DNA of 64,000 nt from CPC320 sp002684375 (lineage in GTDB: Bacteria; Pseudomonadota; Alphaproteobacteria; Rhodobacterales; Rhodobacteraceae): positions 1 to 64,000 of the forward strand of contig CBFIHZ010000010.1 in assembly GCA_965662545.1 (NCBI GenBank), read 5' to 3'. Under the pieces are notes generated by a model. It saw only the letters and a program-made list of their open reading frames with translations, ran no database searches and was not told the origin of the DNA. The position numbers and the translations under genes were made by a program. Positions 16,846 to 25,997 of this stretch are shown in pieces (positions within the stretch are counted from its first letter, which is position 1; each line of letters opens with the position of its first letter).

Positions 16846-17956
16846 GCGTCATTTTGCCCGCGCGCCCGGCAAGGTGATCTTGTCTGGTGAGCATTCGGTT
16901 GTCTATGGCGCGCCCGCGCTGGTTGCGGCGATCGAGCTTTATACCAAGGTTTGGTTTGAGCCGATCCATCTCAGTACCGGTCTGCAGACGGCATTTGCCG
17001 ATCTGTCACAGGGCCAGTTGTATCCGCTCAAACTGCTTAAGACGTTTAAACGTACTATGGATGAGCGGTTTGATCGCTTTGTTCGTGGCGATTTAGAGGT
17101 GCAAAACATCCTGCAGCGCCCGGATGATCTCGCGGTCTATACCATGTCTGCGCTGTTGCAGATGCTGCCGGTTCCGGGGGGTATGGCGCGGCGCAGATTA
17201 CCAGTGCCGGGGCGATTGCACAGCACCTCAGATTTGCCTCTGGGGGCGGGTATGGGGTCGTCTGCGGCGGTTATTGCCGCAACAATCGTGTTATATGAAC
17301 ATTTGTTAACCCATCCTCAAAGTCCGTTGGACCGTTTTGAACAGGTGCGGTTCTGCGAGCGTTTGCAACATGGTAAAGGCAGTGCAATCGATGCGGCGGC
17401 GGTCGTTTATGGCGGTATTAACCGGATTCAGAACGGCACGGTTTCGGCCCCGGATACCTCGGTGATGGCTGATCGGCTAAAGGACGAGGGCTGGTATTGG
17501 GTGCTCGGCGGGATTCCCACGGCCTCGACCGGGGAATGTGTCTCAACCGTTCGGCATAAATTTGGGACTGATCAGGGGCTTTGGCAGGCGTTCGAAGACT
17601 GCACAAATGCACTACAATCCGCCCTCGAGACCGGTGGATGCCCAAAAGAACAGCTGCGAGAAAATCACCGGCTGTTGCGGCGACTTGATGTGATCCCGGC
17701 AGCGGCACGGGCGTTTGTTGCGGCGATTGAACAGGCGGGAGGCGCTGCCAAAATTTCTGGAGCCGGATCGGTGCGTGGGCCACATGCTGGAGTGCTTTTG
17801 GTGTATTTGCCGGAGATCGAGGCCTTTGAGACGGTGATGAGGCAGTTCCCCGACTATCGCTGGGACAGGCTCACCATTACTCAAAGCGGCACCCGTCTGT
17901 GCATGGCAGACCAAGACATTGCCGCAAGCGGTGGGCTGTCCGGCATGGGGCTGTGA
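16832..17956 (+). CDS. mvk: Mevalonate kinase
   Basis: A 374-residue GHMP-family kinase that phosphorylates mevalonate at the 5-hydroxyl. Motif 1 is at the N-terminus (RAPGKVILSGEHSVVYG), the phosphate-binding loop at about residues 136-146 (PLGAGMGSSAA), and motif 3 near the C-terminus (AAKISGAGSVRG). The frame is open upstream, but ATG at 16832 is chosen because homology starts directly with APGKVIL and the overlap with hcs is short. It is followed two bases later by pmk. The order hcs-mvk-pmk-mvd is the same as in Paracoccus zeaxanthinifaciens. Confidence 0.92.
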   Translation: MKSPERHFARAPGKVILSGEHSVVYGAPALVAAIELYTKVWFEPIHLSTGLQTAFADLSQGQLYPLKLLKTFKRTMDERFDRFVRGDLEVQNILQRPDDLAVYTMSALLQMLPVPGGMARRRLPVPGRLHSTSDLPLGAGMGSSAAVIAATIVLYEHLLTHPQSPLDRFEQVRFCERLQHGKGSAIDAAAVVYGGINRIQNGTVSAPDTSVMADRLKDEGWYWVLGGIPTASTGECVSTVRHKFGTDQGLWQAFEDCTNALQSALETGGCPKEQLRENHRLLRRLDVIPAAARAFVAAIEQAGGAAKISGAGSVRGPHAGVLLVYLPEIEAFETVMRQFPDYRWDRLTITQSGTRLCMADQDIAASGGLSGMGL

Positions 17957-17958
17957 TC

Positions 17959-19002
17959 ATGCAGCGCAGGATGTCGGCTTCGGCGCCGGGCAGTATCATG
18001 ATCACTGGCGAGCATGCGGTTGTCTATGGTCACCCCGCGATCGTCTGCGCCATTGATCAGCGCGTCACCGTTACGGCCATGCCACAAGACAATCGGCAGG
18101 TGCAGATTTTTTCCGAGATATCGGATCCTGTGGTGGTGGCGCTTGACACTTTTGAGGTCAGTGGTCCGATGCGGTTTGTGCTCGCTGCGCTGGCGTTGTA
18201 CCGCCACCGACTTCCCTTTGGACTGCGCCTTGATATCGTCTCGCAAATTGACCCAAAGCTGGGCTTGGGATCTTCGGCAGCGGTCACAATCGCGACATTG
18301 GGCCTATTACAGGCAATGACACAGCCAGAGATGCAGTCAGCGCCCGATCCGCTGTCCATGCTCAGTAAGACCCGGTTGCATCAACAGGCGTTAGGGATCA
18401 TTCGCGGTTTGCAGGGACGGGGCAGTGGTGCGGATCTTGCCGCAAGTCTGCACGGTGGATTGTTGGGATATCAGCTTGCGGCCGCCGCCGCTGATTCAGC
18501 CTTGTCGGGCGGTGGGGGGCGAGAGGCAGGGCTTTTCTCACAGTCTCCGGCCAGCCACGACCTTGTCAGCATGTCCGAGCAAGCCGCGATTGTTGCGCTG
18601 CCCAATCCCCCACAATTAAGCCTGTGTCATTGCGGATATAAGACGCCCACGGGTGACGTGCTTGCCGGGATTGCAAAACAGATGCTGGGCCGTGAGGCGG
18701 CGTATGCGGCGCTCTATGGACGCATGGGGACCTGCGCAATGGCGGCAATTTCTGCGGCCCGTCACCGTGAGTGGCCGGAATTCTCCGAACAGCTGAACGC
18801 CTATCAGGATCTAATGATCGAGTTGGGTGTGTCTGACCCGACGCTTGACGCACTGGTGGCGCGGGCACGGTCCGAGACCGGCGTGATGGCAGCTAAGATA
18901 TCAGGGTCCGGGCTGGGCGATTGTATCCTTGCGTTAGGCCCGGTTGTGGCGCAGCATCAGCCCGCGCCATTTACCGCAAAAGGGCTTGTGCTGGATGACT
19001 GA
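17959..19002 (+). CDS. pmk: Phosphomevalonate kinase (alphaproteobacterial type)
   Basis: A 347-residue GHMP kinase that should make 5-diphosphomevalonate. Landmarks are SAPGSIMITGEHAVVYGHPA at the N-terminus, DPKLGLGSSAAVTIA for the phosphate loop, IRGLQGRGSGADLAASLHGG and the C-terminal AKISGSGLGDCILAL. These blocks match the Paracoccus-type enzyme and differ from the larger Gram-positive PMK. An insert of about 35 residues rich in Ala, Gly and Ser (about 170-205) follows the LHGGLLGYQ segment and makes this protein longer than its Paracoccus counterpart. ATG at 17959 is two bases after the mvk stop; the end overlaps mvd by eight bases. Confidence 0.88.
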   Translation: MQRRMSASAPGSIMITGEHAVVYGHPAIVCAIDQRVTVTAMPQDNRQVQIFSEISDPVVVALDTFEVSGPMRFVLAALALYRHRLPFGLRLDIVSQIDPKLGLGSSAAVTIATLGLLQAMTQPEMQSAPDPLSMLSKTRLHQQALGIIRGLQGRGSGADLAASLHGGLLGYQLAAAAADSALSGGGGREAGLFSQSPASHDLVSMSEQAAIVALPNPPQLSLCHCGYKTPTGDVLAGIAKQMLGREAAYAALYGRMGTCAMAAISAARHREWPEFSEQLNAYQDLMIELGVSDPTLDALVARARSETGVMAAKISGSGLGDCILALGPVVAQHQPAPFTAKGLVLDD

Positions 19003-20017
19003 ACGATCATTGACCGACCCGACTTTACCTGCGGCGTGTTTTGCGGCCCATCTGCCGAAGCGGCTTTCGTTGCGCCAACCGGCCGCAGCCTATGCCCCCA
19101 GCAATATCGCATTGGCCAAATACTGGGGCAAACGCGATTATGTGCTGAACCTGCCGCTGAACAGTTCGCTGTCGATTTCGCTTGCGGACTGGGGCAGCCA
19201 CACGCAGATTTTTCCAGCTGCAACTGCCTGTGATGAGGTGTGGCTGAATGGCGTATCCTTGCCGCTGGACAGTGTGTTCGCCCAAAAAATTATAAGCTTT
19301 TTGAATTTCTTTCGCCGTGAACAGATGCTGCCTTTGCGGGTCGAGACCGTCAACACATTGCCCACTGCGGCCGGACTGGCCTCTTCAGCTTCGGGATTTG
19401 CAGCTCTGACGCTGGCACTGGATAAAGCGTTCAATCTGCAACTGTCTCACTCTGTACTCAGTATGTTGGCCCGTTTTGGCAGTGGCAGTGCAACGCGGTC
19501 CCTTTGGCATGGGTTCGTGCGGTGGGACCGTGGCGAAAAACAGGATGGCAGCGACAGTTTTGCGCGGCCTCTGGCGCTAGACTGGCCGGAGTTTCGAATT
19601 GCGATTGTTCCCGTTGATACAGGGCCGAAGTCTCGATCGTCGCGCGACGGAATGAACCACACAGTCGCCACCAGCCCCTTGTTCCAGACCTGGCCGGCAC
19701 AGGCCGAGGCTGACTGCACAGCCGTCCATAGGGCCCTAGAGGCGCGTGATTTTGCGACGTTGGGGGCGCTGTCCGAGGCCAATGCGCTTGCCTTACACGC
19801 CACCATGATGGCGGCAAGGCCGGCGTTGTGTTATCTCAAGCCGCAAAGTTGGAGCGTGCTAGAGCAGCTCTGGGCGGCGCGAGAAGAGGGCCATGAGATA
19901 TATGCTACGATGGATGCCGGTGCCAATGTAAAGCTCTTGTTTCTATCCTCAGAAGAATCATTTGTTCGGCACAATTTTTCCACTGCCAGCGTCATCCGCC
20001 CATTTGACCAGCCCTAA
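18995..20017 (+). CDS. mvd: Diphosphomevalonate decarboxylase
   Basis: A 340-residue GHMP-family enzyme that converts diphosphomevalonate to isopentenyl diphosphate. Diagnostic blocks are SNIALAKYWGKRD near the N-terminus, LNSSLSISL, the phosphate loop PTAAGLASSASGFAAL and FGSGSATRSLWHGFVRW with the conserved Ser and Arg. The catalytic aspartate is expected in TMDAGANVKLL near the C-terminus. The start at 18995 overlaps the pmk end by eight bases. A roughly 30-residue leader precedes the usual start of homology. It is the last gene of the cluster; dnaG follows after a 344-base gap. Confidence 0.92.
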   Translation: MTERSLTDPTLPAACFAAHLPKRLSLRQPAAAYAPSNIALAKYWGKRDYVLNLPLNSSLSISLADWGSHTQIFPAATACDEVWLNGVSLPLDSVFAQKIISFLNFFRREQMLPLRVETVNTLPTAAGLASSASGFAALTLALDKAFNLQLSHSVLSMLARFGSGSATRSLWHGFVRWDRGEKQDGSDSFARPLALDWPEFRIAIVPVDTGPKSRSSRDGMNHTVATSPLFQTWPAQAEADCTAVHRALEARDFATLGALSEANALALHATMMAARPALCYLKPQSWSVLEQLWAAREEGHEIYATMDAGANVKLLFLSSEESFVRHNFSTASVIRPFDQP

Positions 20018-20361
20018 AATGTGTCGGCGGCGGTCGGCCGTGTCGGGCAAACGCCCTCTCTGAACTGGCCTTTCGTGTGCGGTCTGCTTAGGTTTCGACC
20101 CACAGAATGGCCGGCTTTCATCGCAAGGGTTAAGGCGAGGGGAACCACAGAAAATTGTCTGGCGTATTGTCGCCCGCGCGAGGACCCACAAGGCGCTGGG
20201 TTTCAAGGGTGTTATGCTTGGTTTGCGTGCATCACAGCGCGTTGAGGCGCATGGCGGGCTTCCAAATCTGTTTCTAAATTTGCCTGTCACCGCATCAGAA
20301 ATCTCGCAAATTTCGTTGTCGTTTGCTGGACTTTAAGGCGTGGGCATCCAATATAGGCAGT
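20018..20361. other. Intergenic region between mvd and dnaG
   Basis: About 340 bases with GC-rich sequence and short open frames that resemble nothing I know. No clear intrinsic terminator follows mvd. The dnaG promoter is expected in the right half. Confidence 0.5.
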
Positions 20362-22299
20362 ATGAGCTTGCCACCCGGATTCCTTGATGACTTGCGCACC
20401 CGTACCAGCCTCAGTCAGGTTGTCGGGCGCAAAGTCATGTGGGACACGCGTAAATCCAATCAGGCAAAGGGCGATATGTGGGCGCCTTGCCCGTTTCATC
20501 AGGAAAAATCGGCCTCGTTCCATGTCGATGACCGAAAAGGCTTTTATTATTGCTTTGGCTGCCACGCCAAGGGTGATGCGATCAGTTTTATCCGCGAGAC
20601 CGAGAACGTCGGCTTTATCGAGGCGATCGAGATATTGGCTCAAGAGGCGGGCATGCCTGTGCCAAAACGCGACCCGCATGCGCAGGAAAAATCTGAACAA
20701 CGCACCGCATTAACCGATGTTATGGAACAAGCGGTGCAATTCTACCGCCTGCAACTCAATACTGCTCCGGCGGCAGACGCGCGGGCTTATCTGTCCAGAC
20801 GCGGTTTGTCTCAGGCCACTCAAGATCGGTTTGATATCGGGTTTGCTCCTGATGTCCGGCAGGGATTGTTGCACCATATGACCGCCAAAGGGGTGACGCC
20901 TGATCAGTTGGTGGCGGCAGGCCTGTGTGCCCAACCCGAGGATGGTGGCGCGCCATATGATCGGTTCCGGGGTCGTATTTTATTTCCCATTCGCGACACA
21001 AGAGGGCGCTGCATCGCGCTGGGCGGCAGGTCACTGGATTCAAATGCGCGGGCAAAATACCTCAATTCTCCCGAAACTGTATTATTCGACAAAGGCCGCA
21101 ACCTGTATCATCACAAACCCGCACGCGAGGCGGCGGGTAAGGGCCAGCCGCTGATTGTGGCTGAGGGGTATATGGATGTAATTGCCCTTGTAGAGGCAGG
21201 GTTTGGCGCTTCAGTTGCGCCATTGGGAACGGCAGTCACAGAGCATCAACTCGCGCTATTGTGGCGCATCGCGCCCGAGCCTATCATCGCGCTTGATGGC
21301 GATACAGCAGGTCTGCGTGCGGCGTATCGGGTGATCGATCTGGCATTGCCATTGCTGGAGGCGGGGCAATCGCTGAGGTTTGCGATAATGCCAGAAGGGC
21401 AAGATCCTGATGACGTGATCCGGGCAGGTGGCCCCTCTGCTTTGCAGACGCTGTTGGACAAAGCCATGCCGATGGTCGACTTGTTGTGGCAGCGCGAAAT
21501 CCAAGGCAAGGTTTTCGATAGTCCCGAGCGACGGGCCATGCTGGATAAGGGGCTGCGGGAAAAAATCGCCATGATCCGCGATCCGTCAATTCGGTCGCAT
21601 TATGGCAGTGCTATCAAGGAATTGCGCTGGGCGCTGTTTGGCACGGGCCGACAGCAGCCCGGATCGGGTCAATGGGGCAGAAAAGTCAAAATTGATGCGC
21701 TGAGCACGACCAAGCAGTCCGCGCTGGCGCAGACGGCTGATCAGGTGCAGGGACATCTGCGCGAAGCGGTTATTCTGGCGGCATTGATCAAAACACCTGC
21801 AATGGTCGCGGAGTTTCAAGAACCGTTGGAGAGCCTGGCTTGCGTTGACCCTCGGCATCGGCAGATCCAAGCAGTTTTGTTGTCACAAACCACTGCGCCG
21901 GCCGAGGAGGTGCGCGGTGCGATTGAGGCAGCTTTTGGGTCGACCGAATTAGAGGGTTTTCTCGCTCAAAGCCATGTTGCGGTCGTGCCCTGTATCCAGC
22001 GATGTGATGATCTTGATTTGACCCGGCTGACCCTTCGCGAAGAGTTTGCTAAACTTGATGCGCGCATTGGTTTGGCGGCTGAGATCGAGGAGGCTGCTGA
22101 AGACATCGCATCATTGTCAGATGAAACTCTGACCTGGAGGTTGAAAGAGGCGGCGTTGGCGCAACGGTCTGCGACCCTGAGTTTGCAAAAAGACAGTACC
22201 GAGTATGACCTTGCGGAAAACGGTGCGCGAATCAATCGCGATGAACGGCGGGCTTTTGAGGCATTAATGACACAAATAACTCCGGCAAAATCGTCATAA
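20362..22299 (+). CDS. dnaG: DNA primase
   Basis: A 645-residue primase. The N-terminal CHC2 zinc finger is complete (CPFHQEKSASFH and YYCFGCHAKGD, about residues 42-66). The catalytic core and TOPRIM domain follow, with the acidic motifs AEGYMDVIALVEAG and IALDGDTAGLRAA (about residues 260-320). The C-terminal part is the helicase-interacting region. The start at 20362 (MSLPPGFLDDLRTR) is chosen over an in-frame upstream codon because the family begins there and an AGG site precedes it. It is followed by rpoD in the common macromolecular-synthesis arrangement, without rpsU. Confidence 0.95.
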   Translation: MSLPPGFLDDLRTRTSLSQVVGRKVMWDTRKSNQAKGDMWAPCPFHQEKSASFHVDDRKGFYYCFGCHAKGDAISFIRETENVGFIEAIEILAQEAGMPVPKRDPHAQEKSEQRTALTDVMEQAVQFYRLQLNTAPAADARAYLSRRGLSQATQDRFDIGFAPDVRQGLLHHMTAKGVTPDQLVAAGLCAQPEDGGAPYDRFRGRILFPIRDTRGRCIALGGRSLDSNARAKYLNSPETVLFDKGRNLYHHKPAREAAGKGQPLIVAEGYMDVIALVEAGFGASVAPLGTAVTEHQLALLWRIAPEPIIALDGDTAGLRAAYRVIDLALPLLEAGQSLRFAIMPEGQDPDDVIRAGGPSALQTLLDKAMPMVDLLWQREIQGKVFDSPERRAMLDKGLREKIAMIRDPSIRSHYGSAIKELRWALFGTGRQQPGSGQWGRKVKIDALSTTKQSALAQTADQVQGHLREAVILAALIKTPAMVAEFQEPLESLACVDPRHRQIQAVLLSQTTAPAEEVRGAIEAAFGSTELEGFLAQSHVAVVPCIQRCDDLDLTRLTLREEFAKLDARIGLAAEIEEAAEDIASLSDETLTWRLKEAALAQRSATLSLQKDSTEYDLAENGARINRDERRAFEALMTQITPAKSS

Positions 22300-22412
22300 A
22301 TATGATTTTGTTGAGGAAGAGGTAAAGAAAACCAAGTACATGTTTAGCCGAATCAGTATGACGCCCTATGTTTCGGGATAAACGAATCATTCGCCCTTTG
22401 CAGGAGAATCGC

Positions 22413-24392
22413 ATGGCCGCCAAAGACAACACCGACCGTAAAGCTGAGGACCAGAGCGAAGAGACAACGCTTGATATGAGCCAGACGGCGGTCAAAAAGA
22501 TGATCGGTGAGGCGCGTGAACGCGGCTATATCACGTATGATCAACTCAACAAAGTACTGCCACCGGATCAAGTCTCATCAGAGCAGATAGAGGATGTGAT
22601 GTCGATGCTGTCTGAAATGGGCATCAATATCATCGAGGCCGAAGATGCCGAGGAAGAAGAGCGCGGCGCAACCGATCTTGTGGCGGCCACCAGTAACAAA
22701 GAGGTGGCTCTCTCGTCAGGTGACAGTGAAAAACTGGACCGAACTGATGATCCTGTGCGCATGTATCTGCGTGAGATGGGCAGCGTCGAACTGTTGAGCC
22801 GCGAGGGCGAAATTGCCATCGCCAAGCGGATCGAGGCCGGTCGTAACACGATGATTTCCGGCCTGTGCGAGAGCCCGTTGACATTTCAGGCAATCACCAT
22901 CTGGCGCGACGAACTGTTGAGCGAAGATATTCTGTTGCGCGATGTGATCGATCTTGAAACCACCTTTGGCAATCAGTTGGGTGAAGGAGATGAGGTCCAG
23001 CAACCCGTCGTGCCGGTGGCCGGCATTACCCCTGTGGCCGCTGACGCCACGCCCGAACTGGATGCTGACGGCAATCCGATTGTGGTCGATGAGGACGATG
23101 AGGATGACGACGAGGCGGCCAACATGTCGCTTGCGGCAATGGAGGCGGCGTTAAAGCCGCAGGTGCTCGAAACGCTTGACCTTATTGCCAGCGATTATGC
23201 CAAACTGTCTGAAATGCAAGACAACCGAATATCGGCAACTTTGAATGAAGACGGGTCGTTTTCCAAAAATCAAGAAGAGACTTATCAAAAACTGCGCTCG
23301 GAAATTGTTGAGTTGGTAAACGAGTTGCACCTGCACAATAACCGTATTGAGGCGCTGATTGACCAGCTTTACGGGATCAATAAACGTATCATGAGCATTG
23401 ACGGTGCGGTGGTGAAACTGGCGGATCAGGCGCGGATCAACCGGCGGGAATTTATCGAGGCATATCGCGGCTATGAACTGGATCCGAACTGGCTGGACCG
23501 CATGGCTGAAAAGCCTGGTCGCGGCTGGCAGATGTTTATTGAACGCTCGTTGAGCAAGGTGGAGGATCTGCGCAATGATATGGCGCAGGTCGGGCAATAC
23601 GTCGGCCTGGATATCAGCGAATTTCGCCGCTTGGTCAGTCAGGTGCAAAAGGGCGAAAAAGAAGCCCGCCAAGCCAAGAAAGAAATGGTCGAGGCCAATC
23701 TGCGGCTGGTGATTTCGATTGCCAAAAAATATACTAACCGGGGTCTGCAATTTCTCGATCTTATTCAGGAAGGCAATATTGGCCTGATGAAGGCGGTTGA
23801 TAAGTTTGAATATCGCCGTGGGTATAAGTTCAGCACCTATGCGACATGGTGGATACGTCAGGCGATCACCCGCTCGATTGCCGATCAGGCGCGCACCATC
23901 CGGATTCCTGTACATATGATCGAGACGATCAATAAGCTGGTGCGCACCGGGCGCCAGATGCTGCATGAAATCGGTCGTGAGCCCACGCCCGAAGAATTGG
24001 CCGCCAAGCTGCAGATGCCACTTGAGAAAGTGCGCAAGGTGATGAAAATTGCCAAAGAACCTATTTCGCTTGAGACGCCGATTGGTGACGAGGAAGACAG
24101 CCAACTGGGCGACTTCATCGAAGATAAAAACGCCATTTTACCGCTGGAATCAGCGATTCAGGAAAACCTGAAAGAAACCACCACCCGCGTGCTGTCGTCG
24201 TTGACGCCGCGCGAAGAGCGGGTGCTTCGCATGCGTTTTGGTATCGGTATGAACACCGATCACACGCTCGAAGAGGTGGGCCAGCAATTTAGCGTGACCC
24301 GCGAACGTATCCGCCAGATCGAAGCCAAGGCGCTGCGTAAGCTCAAGCATCCCTCGCGCTCACGCAAACTGCGCAGTTTTCTCGATCAATAA
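22413..24392 (+). CDS. rpoD: Principal RNA polymerase sigma factor (sigma-70)
   Basis: A 659-residue housekeeping sigma factor. Region 1.1 occupies about residues 15-90. Region 1.2 starts at DDPVRMYLREMGSVELLSRE. An acidic non-conserved insert (DEDDEDDDEAAN) lies near 225-240. Region 2 contains NLRLVISIAKKYTNRGLQFL and the -10 recognition helix with FSTYATWWIRQAITR. Regions 3 and 4 follow, ending with the -35 helix-turn-helix (TLEEVGQQFSVTRERIRQIE). ATG at 22413 has AGGAG seven bases upstream and is preferred to an upstream in-frame ATG at 22368. The 113-base gap after dnaG leaves space for an own promoter. Confidence 0.97.
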   Translation: MAAKDNTDRKAEDQSEETTLDMSQTAVKKMIGEARERGYITYDQLNKVLPPDQVSSEQIEDVMSMLSEMGINIIEAEDAEEEERGATDLVAATSNKEVALSSGDSEKLDRTDDPVRMYLREMGSVELLSREGEIAIAKRIEAGRNTMISGLCESPLTFQAITIWRDELLSEDILLRDVIDLETTFGNQLGEGDEVQQPVVPVAGITPVAADATPELDADGNPIVVDEDDEDDDEAANMSLAAMEAALKPQVLETLDLIASDYAKLSEMQDNRISATLNEDGSFSKNQEETYQKLRSEIVELVNELHLHNNRIEALIDQLYGINKRIMSIDGAVVKLADQARINRREFIEAYRGYELDPNWLDRMAEKPGRGWQMFIERSLSKVEDLRNDMAQVGQYVGLDISEFRRLVSQVQKGEKEARQAKKEMVEANLRLVISIAKKYTNRGLQFLDLIQEGNIGLMKAVDKFEYRRGYKFSTYATWWIRQAITRSIADQARTIRIPVHMIETINKLVRTGRQMLHEIGREPTPEELAAKLQMPLEKVRKVMKIAKEPISLETPIGDEEDSQLGDFIEDKNAILPLESAIQENLKETTTRVLSSLTPREERVLRMRFGIGMNTDHTLEEVGQQFSVTRERIRQIEAKALRKLKHPSRSRKLRSFLDQ

Positions 24393-24416
24393 AGCAACGC
24401 TCTAATATTTGACGTG

Positions 24417-24455
24417 CCTTGATTGCCGCTTGGCAATCAAGGGGGGTTGTTTTGT
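24417..24455 (+). terminator. Terminator after rpoD
   Basis: A perfect eleven-base-pair stem, CCTTGATTGCC / GGCAATCAAGG with a GCTT loop, begins 25 bases after the rpoD stop and is followed by a G-rich then T-rich tail (GGGGTTGTTTTG). It is a strong intrinsic terminator candidate for the dnaG-rpoD unit. Confidence 0.8.
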
Positions 24456-24619
24456 GGGTTACGAGCAATCTATAGCTGTAAGCAAATTGCTGATGGTCCA
24501 TGATCGCAATATTCTGTGATTAAGCCGGCCTGCATGCAATGTGGCATATATTTTACAGATACAAATTTTGTTAAGAGCGCGCTGCCTGATTGTTGCCAGT
24601 TGACGTGGGATTTTTGAAG

Positions 24620-24877
24620 ATGAAAGACAAACTCAAAGTTGTTCTGTCCGTCAATCACGATGGGGTTACAATATGCGTTGATGTATTTCAGTGATGTGAT
24701 GGGACGTTTGGATTTGAAGAATTCAGAAGAGATCCCAAAGATAACGCTGGCTGGTTTGCAAAAGGACATCACGCACATCTTGTATTCGCAGATAGTAAGA
24801 GCGCTAAAGACGCAGCAATTCAGCAGGTCGATTGGCTTGAGGGCTTTAAAGTTCTAACCGTCGCAAGGGGAATATAA
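24620..24877 (+). pseudogene. Small decayed gene with an internal stop
   Basis: Read in one frame this gives about 85 codons, starting MKDKLKVVLSVNHDGVTI and, after one in-frame TGA at 24692-24694, continuing CDGTFGFEEFRRDPKDNAG and ending at VDWLEGFKVLTVARG. The run on both sides of the stop looks like one small protein in which an arginine codon CGA became TGA. The FGFEEFRRDP stretch reminds me of a small uncharacterised alphaproteobacterial protein, but I cannot name the family. The gene ends one base before the start of the next decayed gene, so both may once have been a two-gene unit. Confidence 0.5.
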
Positions 24878-24878
24878 T

Positions 24879-25429
24879 TTGAAAACCATTTATCTCATCC
24901 GCCACGCAGAATCCACCGGTCAGCAACCTGATGGTGCTTTCAGCGATCTGGAAAAAAACAGGCGCAGGATATGGTGGCGCGTTTGCGTGAGCTAAGCCCC
25001 GATGGGGCAATCTCAAGCCCCTATGTGCGGGCTATGGAAATCATTTAGCCCTATTGTGACGGTGCTGGCCTTGATATTCAAACCGATCTCGATCTTGCTG
25101 AGCGGCAGCTCAAGCCTTTTGATCTGCAGCTTCCCTTTGATGACTTGATGCATCACCTACGGCTCTCTTTTGAAAAATGGGACTATAAAATAGAAGGTGG
25201 CGAGTCGCTCAATGACATCAAACGCTGCGCCTTGCGCGCGCTCAAAAAAATCGTGCAAAGCGATTTTGAACGCCCGATTGTTGCCGCCCACGGCAATCTT
25301 ATTACCGCGGTGCTGGGGGCCATAGACCCGGACTTTGGGTTCGAACAATGGTGCGCCATGAAGAACCCGCATCTTTATTGTTTGCTTTGTGCAGGTGATG
25401 CGCCTGTACTTTTTGAAGATCTCGATTGA
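24879..25429 (+). pseudogene. Broken histidine phosphatase (phosphoglycerate mutase family)
   Basis: The first codons (TTG start, after a good AAGGGG site) give MKTIYLIRHAESTGQQ, the histidine phosphatase signature. In a run of seven A at 24952-24958 the frame breaks; one further A would restore it and give EKKQAQDMVARLRELSPDG. A second lesion, a TAG at 25046-25048, follows after YVRAMEII. The remainder, to 25429, is intact and carries the second catalytic histidine (IVAAHGNLITAVLGA). Two independent lesions make sequencing error an unlikely full explanation. The original protein would have been about 183 residues. Confidence 0.8.
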
Positions 25430-25492
25430 GCTATCGCTTAAGGCTGGAATTCTTGGTATATTGCGTTGAAATTTAAACCTTACGGATCACCG

Positions 25493-25918
25493 ATGCAAAC
25501 CACATTTACCATTCAAACGCACGGGCAGGGGCTTTATGAATTTACCGGTGATGTGGCGCGCTGGCTACGCGGGGGTCATCCTAGTGGCGATGGGCTGCTG
25601 ACGCTGTTTATCCGCCATACGTCGGCCAGTCTGCTTATTCAAGAAAATGCCGACCCAGAGGTTCAGACCGATCTGGCGGAATTTTTCCATCGACTGGTGC
25701 CGCCCTCAACGGATCCGGCGATGTCGTATCTCACGCATACTTATGAGGGTCCCGACGATATGCCCGCCCATATCAAAGCCGCGCTGTTGCCAACGCATCT
25801 GTCCATTCCGGTGATCAACGGCCAGTTGGTGTTGGGCACATGGCAGGGCATCTATCTGTTTGAGCACCGCAACGCGCCACACAATCGGCAGGTGGTGGCC
25901 TATCTGTCGCTGCCCTAG
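25493..25918 (+). CDS. YjbQ/UPF0047-family protein
   Basis: A 141-residue protein of the YjbQ family. Its signature blocks are both present: RHTSASLLIQENADPEVQTD near residue 42 and GTWQGIYLFEHRNAPHNRQV near the C-terminus. E. coli YjbQ was reported to have weak thiamine phosphate synthase activity; the real role is not settled. The ATG at 25493 is chosen because homology begins there, although a TTG nine codons upstream is in frame. The gene stands alone, convergent with the glutathione peroxidase gene. Confidence 0.85.
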   Translation: MQTTFTIQTHGQGLYEFTGDVARWLRGGHPSGDGLLTLFIRHTSASLLIQENADPEVQTDLAEFFHRLVPPSTDPAMSYLTHTYEGPDDMPAHIKAALLPTHLSIPVINGQLVLGTWQGIYLFEHRNAPHNRQVVAYLSLP

Positions 25919-25997
25919 CGGTGGGGTGCCGCACGAATTGTTGTTCGGCCTTCACCAGCGTTTTTGACGCTGCCGCAAGTTGCGCCAGCGTTTGATA

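Noticed and set aside
22268..22412. Extended N-terminus of RpoD from the in-frame ATG at 22368
   Set aside because: The ATG at 22413 has an AGGAG site at ideal spacing and family homology starts there.
23151..24104. A 317-codon leftward open frame inside rpoD
   Set aside because: It is antisense to the highly conserved sigma factor and merely mirrors its codon pattern.
24952..24958. Programmed frameshift in the A7 run of the histidine phosphatase gene
   Set aside because: An in-frame TAG 90 bases later would still end translation, so decay is the simpler reading.
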